The notes under the pieces are model-generated. The model made no database searches, had not been told where the DNA came from, and saw only the letters and a list, made by a program, of their open reading frames with translations. A program made the translations under genes and the position numbers. A DNA stretch of 20,639 nucleotides from Desulfatirhabdium sp040755275 (lineage in GTDB: Bacteria; Desulfobacterota; Desulfobacteria; Desulfobacterales; Desulfatirhabdiaceae): positions 1 through 20,639 of the forward strand of contig JBFMBE010000052.1 of the NCBI GenBank assembly GCA_040755275.1, written 5' to 3'. Position 1 is the stretch's first letter. Every line of letters begins with the position of its first letter. Below, piece after piece: positions 14,195 through 20,639 of this stretch.

Positions 14195-14280
14195 GATGGT
14201 TTCGCAAAAGCCGGACGATTTCTGTCGAGTCGCGGGGTGGCTAGGGAACCTTTTTCGCTGCTGAGGAAAAACCTGGCCGC
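14195..14280. repeat. Left-half fragment of a type II element, copy F
   Basis: GATGGTTTCGCAAAAGCCGG, then CTGTCGAGTCGCGGGGTGGC and AGGGAACCTTTTTCGCTGC to the CCGC block match the left half of copy E (19805-19894), including its E-specific arm. The right half is absent. It lies between the convergent dctP and the FG-GAP gene and ends 10 bases from the latter's stop codon. Confidence 0.75.
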
Positions 14281-14289
14281 CGGCTCTTA

Positions 14290-15963
14290 TCAATCCGTCG
14301 TCCAGTAGACGAGATAGCTCTCCGCCTTGTTGAAGGCCGAACTCATTGTCGATACCACCGAAAACACCATATCCAATTTCCCGTCTCCGTTCAAATCCAT
14401 GACCATGGCATCGCTGATGTGACCGGACACTTCGGATGTCCGCCATTTCTGGCCCAAACCCATGCCGTCCCAGAACAGGCAGACGATGCGGCCGTTTCGG
14501 AAAATGCGGATGTTGGGGAAAAAGTGGGTGGTTAGGTCCGTGTTGCTGATGGTCAGCACTTCGTTTTTCCCATCCCGGTCGATGTCTGCTACAAGGATGC
14601 GCTGCGGAAGGTAATATCGCCTCTTCCGGGGGGTATCGCCCGGGCCGCCGCGGTCTTCATCTCCTGTCGGATAGGGGATGTAGCTGGCTGCACCCGTGAA
14701 CCGCTCGCCGCTCTTCCAGTCTTCGCCATCCGGTTGAACCAATCGCAGAAAGCCTTCCGGTGTGATCCACAAGAAGGTATCCTGCCCGCCATTCAGGGCG
14801 TCTGCATAGGCAAAGGCATAGATACTTTCCGAAAAGGGAACGCCGACAACACCGACGGGTTCGAGCGTGTTCCCCCGCCATTCAAGGCGTTGAATGCGGG
14901 TGTCGAAAATGGTCCCCCTTCCGGATTCCTGTCCCAGCAGAACCGGCTCCTTTGATGTCTTGTTGGGGGGAAGAACACGGAGGAAGTATTCGGGTTCGGC
15001 CAGAACCGTCAACTGGGTCCCATTCCATTCGAGGACCAGGGATCGCAGGCGGCTTCGGTCTTTGAGCATGCGGGAAAGATAGATTTCCGAGCGGCCGTTG
15101 TGGTTCAGGTCCGCCGCATCCACTCGGAAGAGGTATTCGTCGGAATCGCAGGGTTTTTCTGCCAACAAGAGGAGTTTTCCGTCCTGGTAACGGTATACCG
15201 ACAGGGCCTCGTCGCAGGCAATCACGATTTCATCCCTGCCGTCACCGTCGATATCGCCATGGGTGATGCTTCGGAATTCCTGCTTGAATCTAGAACTTTT
15301 CCAGATAGAGACCGGCAGTCTGCCATCGGAGGTCATGCTGCGGATGGGCTCATTGGCCAGCTCGAGGGATCCGCGCCAGAGCTTTTCCGGATGCTGGTAT
15401 TGGAGATCATCGGAAGAATCCTTTGCAACAGGCTTGGAAGCGGATGGCTCGGCCGCCTTGGGTGCGACGGTGGGTTGTGACGTTTCACCCGACAGGGTGG
15501 TGCGGATTTCGGAGGCAAGGGTTTGGATATGGCCAAAGACGTCTTCCGGAGTGTTTCCCTTCCGGCTGAAGGTGAGGGCGGGTCTTCCCGTGGAAACGTC
15601 CAGAAGTCTGGCATCCGTCAGGGACGTGTTGCCTTGCACCCGGATCTTTCCGATCAGTACATGGCCTGCTTTCAGGCGGGTGCCGATGGAGAGGGCATCT
15701 TGATCCTTCAGGCTGTCTCGAATGCCTTCGAGCATCGTCTTGAATTTTTCGTAGGGAATGACCTCGATACCTCCGCCTGCGGCCACACGGCTTTGAAGAA
15801 TATCGAAGACGCCTTTTTGCAAAAAGGCCAGATCTCCCTGCGTTTCCACCTCGAACGGAAAAATCAGAATGGACGGATTCGATGCGGCGATGCATGGCGC
15901 GGCGGCAAGGGCCGAGATGCAGAAGACGCTCATAAGGGAATAAAAAAAGATACGGTGTTTCAA
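14290..15963 (-). CDS. Exported protein with FG-GAP/VCBS-like repeats
   Basis: The 557-residue product is read from TTG at 15963, which has AAGGAG 8 bases upstream and opens directly into a signal peptide (KHRIFFYSLMSVFCISALAAAP, cut near IAAS). Upstream ATGs lie in non-coding-like sequence. Residues about 30-170 (ILIFPFEVETQGDLAFLQKGVFDILQSRV, GHVLIGKIRV) resemble TolB/CsgG-type N-terminal periplasmic modules that assemble multi-subunit structures. A Pro/Ala/Lys linker follows. The C-terminal half has at least four D-x-[DN]-x-[DN]-G loops: DIDGDGRDE (about 236), DLNHNGRSE (about 284), DIDRDGKNE (about 459) and DLNGDGKLD (about 522), typical calcium-binding beta-propeller blades. It probably sits in the periplasm or at the cell surface. 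No enzyme motif is visible; function unknown. Confidence 0.8.
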   Translation of the reverse strand: MKHRIFFYSLMSVFCISALAAAPCIAASNPSILIFPFEVETQGDLAFLQKGVFDILQSRVAAGGGIEVIPYEKFKTMLEGIRDSLKDQDALSIGTRLKAGHVLIGKIRVQGNTSLTDARLLDVSTGRPALTFSRKGNTPEDVFGHIQTLASEIRTTLSGETSQPTVAPKAAEPSASKPVAKDSSDDLQYQHPEKLWRGSLELANEPIRSMTSDGRLPVSIWKSSRFKQEFRSITHGDIDGDGRDEIVIACDEALSVYRYQDGKLLLLAEKPCDSDEYLFRVDAADLNHNGRSEIYLSRMLKDRSRLRSLVLEWNGTQLTVLAEPEYFLRVLPPNKTSKEPVLLGQESGRGTIFDTRIQRLEWRGNTLEPVGVVGVPFSESIYAFAYADALNGGQDTFLWITPEGFLRLVQPDGEDWKSGERFTGAASYIPYPTGDEDRGGPGDTPRKRRYYLPQRILVADIDRDGKNEVLTISNTDLTTHFFPNIRIFRNGRIVCLFWDGMGLGQKWRTSEVSGHISDAMVMDLNGDGKLDMVFSVVSTMSSAFNKAESYLVYWTTD

Positions 15964-16278
15964 TGCAGGTTCTCCTTGAAAATGTTCTTTCGGATACTTG
16001 CAACAGAAGGATGATCCGGGACGATATAAACAAAGAACGAGGGAAAGAACCTCATCCAGTTGAACTTTTATCAGAAAGCGGACCGCAACGAAAGAAGGAT
16101 TTCGAGTGGATTGCGGATAAGGCTTCAATTCGGTTTGGAGTCTGTTCCTACAACATACGGAAATCGTGCAGCACCCTACACTTCTTGCATATTCATGCCA
16201 AGTATTTGGCTGTTGAGGAAGACCCTGATCTATCGCAACGTTCTTTTACCCATCTCCTTTCGCCCATCGTCCATAGCT
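15964..16278. other. Gene-free upstream region of the FG-GAP gene
   Basis: This 315-bp stretch separates the FG-GAP gene (minus) from type I element copy B. I see no tRNA, terminator or clear promoter; the minus-strand promoter of the FG-GAP gene should lie here. Short frames across it have no family features. Confidence 0.5.
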
Positions 16279-16433
16279 TGACGGCTTCGCAAAAAGGCCG
16301 GATGCTGTGTCGTACTGCATCCCTCGTCATTGAGGCGTACGTTTCAGTACGCCTCATTCCTCGGGATTTGCACTCCTTGCCTGCGGCCTTTTTTCGAAGC
16401 CGTCCTTATTGTGGACTTTTTGCGAGTCCATCA
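16279..16433. repeat. Type I palindromic repeat element, copy B (complete), with target duplication
   Basis: This 155-bp element runs from TGACGGCTTCGCAAAAAGGCC to the inverted terminus TGATGGACTCGCAAAAAGTCC. Inside are a near-perfect 21-bp inverted repeat (16280-16300 with 16384-16404, one mismatch) and a perfect 9-bp hairpin (16332-16340 with 16347-16355). TAGCT flanks both ends (16274-16278 and 16434-16438), or ATAGCTT if the outer bases are counted. It shares its termini, but not its interior, with the 313-bp type II elements. Confidence 0.9.
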
Positions 16434-16543
16434 TAGCTTAGTGCCTAGTGCCCATAGCTCCCATATTTTTGCTTGATTTCAATGAAAATCTGTGCAATAG
16501 AAGCGTCAAAGAAAATTTTATGTGTTTAGAAAGGAGGTGGTGT

Positions 16544-16570
16544 TTGGTATTAACAAGCTGGAATAATTGA
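16544..16570 (+). other. Possible leader peptide upstream of porin 1
   Basis: A very strong AAGGAGG (16531-16537) is followed after 6 bases by TTG and the 8-residue reading M-V-L-T-S-W-N-N, then TGA. The stop is 50 bases before the porin ATG. The ribosome-binding site is far too distant to serve the porin. It may be a leader peptide, an mRNA-stabilising ribosome landing site, or chance. Confidence 0.3.
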
Positions 16571-16620
16571 TTATTAGGCGAGTTGAATTCACTGTAACCA
16601 TCATTGAGGAGGGAAAAAGA

Positions 16621-17955
16621 ATGAAGAAGTTTACCGTATTGGCAGTTGCAGCCCTTCTGGTTGTAGCCATGACCCTGCCGGCAGCCGCCCTCGAAAACAT
16701 TTTCGGCGGCTATTGGCGGACCCGAGCCTTCACCCAGACCAATTTAACCGGTGAAGACAAAACAGAAGCAGCCGATCTCGACCGGATCGACACCCGTACC
16801 CGACTGTTCTACACAGCCAAATTCAGCGACAACCTGAAGTTCGTCAACCGGTTTGAAATGAACGCGATCTGGGGCGGCGCAGGCACATATGGTCAGCTCG
16901 GTGCCGACGGTGCCAACGTCGTCGTGAAACATTCCTTTGTCGATTTCAATATCCAGCCGTTCCGTTTCGTGGTCGGTATTCAGGATTTCGAACTGGCACG
17001 TGGATATCTGTTCGGTGATGATGCGGCCGGTGTGAAGGCGATCTTCAAGCTGAACGATGCCGTTTATATTCCATTGATTTACATGAAAGCCTATGAAGGT
17101 GGCGCTGGTAAAGACGCAGACGATTACGATGTCAATGCCTTCGTTCTGTATCCTACAATTTATCTGAACAAAACCACTACGTTGAAGCCGCATGTCGCTA
17201 CTCTGTTTTCCGAAGATTACAGCAAGGCCAACACCAAGGGAATGAAATTCGATGAAAAAATCCCCGGTGCGAAAAAACTGAATGCTTGGACCGGCGGTCT
17301 TGAATTCGATACAAAAATGGATGCCATTACAGTGGGTGCAACCGGTATCTATCAGTGGGGCGATGTCACGGTTCCGGTTTCTGCCTATGGCAAAGACAAG
17401 CTGAATTTCAACGGTTATTTGTTCGATCTGTTTGGTTCTTATGCGGCTGGCCCTGCTACCCTCCGGTTGAAGGGAATCTACGCTTCTGGAAACGATAAGG
17501 ACAGTATCGCGAATGGCGATATCGATGCCTTCTTCAATCCCGGAACTGCTTTCACGGGTGCATCTTACTACTGGGCGGAAATCATGGGCTTCGGCATCTT
17601 TGATGTCCGTGGACCTGCTACTGCAGACAACCCATCTGGCAGTATGGCCGATAAGATCAGCAACCGGATTATTGGGAACCTCGGCGTTGATTTCAAGGTT
17701 CTGCCCGACCTGAAGCTTGCTGCGGATCTCTACTACGCCAAGACTGCCGAAGATGTCAAACTGGTGGACGGCACCTATGACGATACGCTGGGTACGGAAC
17801 TTGATCTCGTTCTGACCTACAAGCTGGTCGAGAACCTGAATCTGGACCTGGTCGGTGCCTACCTGTGGGCCGGCGATGTCATCAACAAGGCCGTCTCTGC
17901 CACCGATTCCGCTAATCCCTATGAATTTGGTGCCAGACTGTCCCTTGCTTTCTAA
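16621..17955 (+). CDS. Outer-membrane porin, paralog 1
   Basis: The 444-residue product starts MKKFTVLAVAALLVVAMTLPAAA (signal peptide, cut near AAA-LE). The mature protein is a beta-barrel type: alternating polar and aromatic strands (GGYWRTRAFT, TRTRLFYTAKF, NLKFVNRFEMNAIWGG), Gly/Asp-rich turns and a C-terminal phenylalanine (ARLSLAF), the signal for BAM assembly in the outer membrane. ATG 16621 has GAGGAGGG 7 bases upstream. It is the first of three tandem paralogs and ends with a strong terminator, so it can be made alone. It probably forms a trimeric channel for small anions or organic acids; selectivity is not readable. I cannot assign a gene symbol. Confidence 0.88.
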   Translation: MKKFTVLAVAALLVVAMTLPAAALENIFGGYWRTRAFTQTNLTGEDKTEAADLDRIDTRTRLFYTAKFSDNLKFVNRFEMNAIWGGAGTYGQLGADGANVVVKHSFVDFNIQPFRFVVGIQDFELARGYLFGDDAAGVKAIFKLNDAVYIPLIYMKAYEGGAGKDADDYDVNAFVLYPTIYLNKTTTLKPHVATLFSEDYSKANTKGMKFDEKIPGAKKLNAWTGGLEFDTKMDAITVGATGIYQWGDVTVPVSAYGKDKLNFNGYLFDLFGSYAAGPATLRLKGIYASGNDKDSIANGDIDAFFNPGTAFTGASYYWAEIMGFGIFDVRGPATADNPSGSMADKISNRIIGNLGVDFKVLPDLKLAADLYYAKTAEDVKLVDGTYDDTLGTELDLVLTYKLVENLNLDLVGAYLWAGDVINKAVSATDSANPYEFGARLSLAF

Positions 17956-18017
17956 CGCTTTACTTTTCCGCGCCTTTACACCCTACTACGGGTGAAGGAG
18001 CAACAACTGGTCGTTTG

Positions 18018-18056
18018 AACAGCCGGAAAGAGTTTTCTTTCCGGCTGTTCGTTTTT
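18018..18056 (+). terminator. Strong intrinsic terminator after porin 1
   Basis: AACAGCCGGAAAG (18018-18030) pairs perfectly over 13 bp with CTTTCCGGCTGTT (18037-18049), followed by CG and five T residues (18052-18056). It separates porin 1 from porin 2, so the two are transcribed independently. Confidence 0.9.
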
Positions 18057-18183
18057 GAAGAACACTAAACGATATTCACGGGATTCAGAGGTGCATAACA
18101 GGGGTCTTTTCATGCGGACGATATCCGATGATAGCGTCGATGCCGAGAACATGGTATGCGTTTTCTTTGGAGGAAACGGAACG

Positions 18184-19644
18184 ATGAAATCGCACCATAT
18201 CAGGGAGGATATTTTTCTTTGCACTGGTCCGACGACGGCGAAGGATCTGGGTGAAAACGACTTTTATCGGATTCATCCAGATTGGAGGAAGCCGATAGAA
18301 TGGCTTAATGGATTCAAGGTCGTTTGCCTGCTCATGTTTCTTTTCCTCATGAGCGGAACGGGTGACGCTTTGGAGAATCAATTCGGCGGATATTTTCGAA
18401 CGAGGGCATATACCGAAACGAACTTCACCGGTGAAGATGTTACGGAAGCTAAGGATCTCGATCGGATCGACACGCGTACGCGGATTTTCTACACTGCCAA
18501 ATTCCATGAAAACTTGAAGTTCGTCAATAAGTTCGAAATGAACGCCGTTTGGGGTGGTGCCGGTACCTATGGACAGCTGGGTGCGGATGGCGCAAACCTC
18601 GTCGTCAAGAATTCCTATGTGGATTTCAAGGTGTCCGATGTTCGTTTTTCGATCGGCGTTCAGGATTTCGTTCTGGCCAGGGGATATCTCTTCAACGACG
18701 ACATTGCCGGGGTTAAGGCCATTTTCAAGGTTTCGGATTCCGTTTCACTGCCGATCTACTATCTCAAAATGTATGAAGGCGGGTCAGGGAAGAAGGCTGA
18801 TGACTACGACCTCGATGCCTGTATTTTGTATCCGACATTCCATCTGAACAGAGAGACCGTCTTAAAACCGCATTTCTCCTGGATCGGATCGGATGATTAC
18901 TCGCAGGCGTCTACCAAGGGATCTGTCATGAATCGAATTCCAGGGGCCACCAAACTGAAGGTTTACAGTGGCGGACTGGAAGTCGATTCGAAGATGGGGA
19001 TGTATACGGTCGGAGCCACCGGGATATTTCAATTCGGGACTATCGATGTTCCTCCTGCTTCCTACAATGGTCATGAACGGCTCGATTTCAAAGGCTATCT
19101 CGTGGATGTTTTCGGCAGTGTCAACCTCGGGATGCCGACCCTGCGCATCAAGGGTATTTATGCGTCCGGAAACGACCGTGACAGTTATAGCAACGGAAAT
19201 GTCGATGCCTTTTTCAATCCTGGAGGTCCGGGGGCAACGGGAACAGGGGCGCAATACTCCTGGGCGGAAATCATGGGGCTGGGGATTTTCGATTCTTTCG
19301 GGATTGCAACAGCAGACGATCCAAAGGGGTTGTATGCAGATAAGATCAGCAACCGGATCATCGGAAACCTGGGAGTCACTTGCAGCCCGACAAAGGACAT
19401 GAAGATCGCAACGGATCTCTGGTATGCGAAGACCGCCAAGGATGTGAAATTGATCGACGGTACCTATGGGGATGAGTTAGGGACGGAGATCGATGTCGTC
19501 ATCACCTATGTTCTGATGGACAACCTGAAACTCGATCTGGTCGGGGCATATCTGTGGGCCGGAGATGTGGTGAACAAGGCCGTTTCGGCCACCGATGCCG
19601 CAGATCCCTACGAATTCGGCGCGCAATTGTCCTTGGCTTTCTAA
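18184..19644 (+). CDS. Outer-membrane porin, paralog 2, with uncertain start
   Basis: The mature part is closely similar to porin 1 all along, sharing FGGY-R-RA-TNFTGED, DLDRIDTRTR, FEMNAVWGGAGTYGQLGADGAN, DKISNRIIGNLGV and the final AQLSLAF. It is therefore a duplicated barrel ending in Phe. The signal peptide core (FKVVCLLMFLFLMSGTGDA) sits about 40 residues after the best ATG (18184, preceded by GGAGG at 10 bases), so the predicted N-terminal extension is unusual. A closer start could be ATA at 18295, which has GGAGG with 6 bases spacing and would give I/M-E-W-L-N-G-F-K, a normal signal peptide. No ATG, GTG or TTG suits that position. Presence as a porin is firm; the start is not. Confidence 0.85.
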   Translation: MKSHHIREDIFLCTGPTTAKDLGENDFYRIHPDWRKPIEWLNGFKVVCLLMFLFLMSGTGDALENQFGGYFRTRAYTETNFTGEDVTEAKDLDRIDTRTRIFYTAKFHENLKFVNKFEMNAVWGGAGTYGQLGADGANLVVKNSYVDFKVSDVRFSIGVQDFVLARGYLFNDDIAGVKAIFKVSDSVSLPIYYLKMYEGGSGKKADDYDLDACILYPTFHLNRETVLKPHFSWIGSDDYSQASTKGSVMNRIPGATKLKVYSGGLEVDSKMGMYTVGATGIFQFGTIDVPPASYNGHERLDFKGYLVDVFGSVNLGMPTLRIKGIYASGNDRDSYSNGNVDAFFNPGGPGATGTGAQYSWAEIMGLGIFDSFGIATADDPKGLYADKISNRIIGNLGVTCSPTKDMKIATDLWYAKTAKDVKLIDGTYGDELGTEIDVVITYVLMDNLKLDLVGAYLWAGDVVNKAVSATDAADPYEFGAQLSLAF

Positions 19645-19804
19645 TGGGCATACCCTTTTGGTGTTTTCTATCCGGATTCAATTGTGATATACAGCCCCTT
19701 TATGGATGGATGAAGCGGCCAAAAGCTCGTCACCCGAGCATAATTGGATCCTAACCCATGCAGGTTATTGCCTTTTTTCCGGCGTTTCCAACTTCCTTCT
19801 TCTA

Positions 19805-20118
19805 TGATGGCCCCGCAAAAGGTCAGGAAGTCTCTGTCGAGTCGCAGGGTGACTGGGGAACCTTTTTCGATGCTGCGAAAAAACTCAGCCGCCCGATCTC
19901 GTAGGATCGGACGGATGGCCAAACAGCAAACAGAGGCTGGTTGAATCGTAACGGATTGCTTTTCAATGAAAAGTCGATCAAACACGTCCGTCCGATCCAA
20001 CGATCTCCGGCGGCTTCAAACACGTTTTCGCAGCAATCTCAAAAGGCTTCCCCAGCCACCCCGCTTATGCCCGGCATTTCCCAAAAGCACGGAAAAAGCG
20101 ACTTTTTCCGGGGCCATC
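19805..20118. repeat. Type II palindromic repeat element, copy E, divergent subtype, with target duplication
   Basis: Termini are TGATGGCCCCGCAAAAGGTC and (inverted) GATGGCCCCGGAAAAAGTCG. TTCTA(T) flanks both ends (19800-19804/5 and 20119-20123/4). Compared with copies C and D, both inner arms carry different sequences that still pair: GCAGGGTGACTGGGGAACC (from 19844) with GGCTTCCCCAGCCACCCCGC (to about 20063), and CGATCTCGTAGGATCGGACGG with CCGTCCGATCCAACGATCTCC. The conserved core GATCTCCGGCGGCTTCAAAC is shared by C, D and E. Confidence 0.88.
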
Positions 20119-20341
20119 TTCTATGATATGAAGATCCGCTTCGTGGGGGGTATCGGCTGATGTATTTCACACGTTCGAAATGATGCAATACACATCGTGA
20201 CGTTATTGATCACTTGATCCTCGGGAAGGGGATGAAAACCACGATCGTGAAGAGGAGGTGAAACACTCATCAAGGCTTGAGGAGTTTGTTACCGTATGGG
20301 CGAGACAGGTGCGGTATTCAGCCATCATCGGAATGATCGAA

Positions 20342-20357
20342 TGGTGCTGCCCTTGCC
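20342..20357 (+). promoter_or_regulatory. Candidate sigma54 promoter for porin 3
   Basis: TGGTGC-N5-TTGCC keeps the GG and GC dinucleotides with exactly 10 bases between them, and the TTGC of the -12 element. It lies 60 bases before the porin 3 ATG. Several outer consensus bases differ (the -24 half is TGGTGC instead of TGGCAC), so this is weak. Confidence 0.3.
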
Positions 20358-20416
20358 ATACGGAAGAGATGGTTCAACATTTTCCAAAAGGAGAAAAGGA
20401 GAAAGGGAGAAGATTA

Positions 20417-20639
20417 ATGAAAAAACGGTTTCTGACGATGGTCTTGCTTTTGGTTTTGGGCATGGCGCTTCCGGCTTTCGCCCTGGAAAATCAGTTCGGG
20501 GGATACTGGAGAACCCGGGCGTTTACGGACAAGAATTTCACGGGAGAAGACGAGTCAAAGGATTTCGATCTGGACAGGATCGATACCCGTACCCGCTTGT
20601 TCTATACAGCCAAATTCAGTGACAACCTCAAGTTCGTCA
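20417..20639 (+). CDS. Outer-membrane porin, paralog 3 (cut by window end)
   Basis: The visible 74 residues are a signal peptide (MKKRFLTMVLLLVLGMALPA, cut near AFA-LEN) and the start of the same barrel as porins 1 and 2: FGGYWRTRAFTDKNFTGEDE, DLDRIDTRTRLFYTAKFSDN. ATG 20417 is preceded by GAAAGGGAG 7 bases upstream. The three porins share the junction ALEN-FGGY. The rest lies beyond the window. A normal signal peptide here contrasts with the odd N-terminus of porin 2. Confidence 0.9.
   Translation, partial: MKKRFLTMVLLLVLGMALPAFALENQFGGYWRTRAFTDKNFTGEDESKDFDLDRIDTRTRLFYTAKFSDNLKFV

Larger units (their letters stand above)
19645..20416. other. Gene-free region between porins 2 and 3
   Basis: It contains type II element copy E (19805-20118). 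Upstream of it is a small hairpin GCTCG-TCACC-CGAGC (19725-19739) without a T-run, so no strong terminator for porin 2 was found. Downstream, AGGAGGTG at 20253-20260 is a second strong ribosome-site-like sequence without a good start codon, followed by the candidate sigma54 site and the porin 3 start. Confidence 0.55.

Noticed and set aside
20260..20416. In-frame extension of porin 3 upstream to a GTG at 20258-20260
   Set aside because: The GTG lies inside the AGGAGGTG ribosome-site-like sequence, the extension is not signal-like, and MKKRFLTM gives a normal signal peptide.

Overview
The window looks like chromosomal DNA of a Deltaproteobacterium (Desulfobacterota), most likely an anaerobic sulfate-reducer-like member of the Desulfobacterales. 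This rests on gene content: an HcpR-type regulator divergent from a class I hybrid cluster protein (hcp), a ferredoxin-like and a siroheme/4Fe-4S protein behind it, a TRAP transporter, and a family of Gram-negative outer-membrane porins. Species cannot be fixed from sequence alone.

Layout. 1-1222 (minus): infC and rpmI, with a clear sigma70-like promoter, a promoter-proximal hairpin with a T-run (possible attenuator) and an apparent ATA start for infC. A repeat element sits exactly where rplT would normally begin. 1253-1614 (plus): a small lipoprotein with promoter and terminator. 1615-2393: gene-free, holding a 313-bp repeat element. 2394-2938: ferritin-like/rubrerythrin-like protein and a strong terminator. 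2969-7930: divergent nitrosative-stress module, with hcpR on minus and hcp, a zinc-ribbon HD-domain protein, a ferredoxin-like protein and a PCP_red/siroheme/ferredoxin fusion on plus. An FNR/HcpR-type palindrome lies about 41.5 bp upstream of the predicted hcp transcription start. 7952-10254: recD2 helicase with its own promoter. 10255-11069: gene-free, with another repeat element. 11070-14144: TRAP transporter operon dctQ-dctM-dctP, the binding protein carrying a Tat-type signal. 14290-15963 (minus): exported protein with FG-GAP/VCBS-like calcium-loop repeats. 16621 to the end: three paralogous porins in tandem, the last cut by the window edge.

The most striking non-genic feature is a family of short palindromic interspersed elements. 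They share the terminal inverted repeat TGATGGnnTCGCAAAAAGTC and come in two sizes with different interiors (about 155 bp and about 313 bp). In four copies the flanks show short direct repeats that read as target-site duplications: TCACA, AAACG, TAGCT and TTCTA(T). They encode no transposase, so they look like MITEs moved in trans. Their ends touch genes: one appears to provide the stop codon of rpmI, and a half-copy forms the spacer and start-codon region of the siroheme gene in the hcp operon.

Functionally, the hcp operon probably handles NO or hydroxylamine under HcpR control. The TRAP system imports an organic acid, and the porins and FG-GAP protein belong to the cell envelope.
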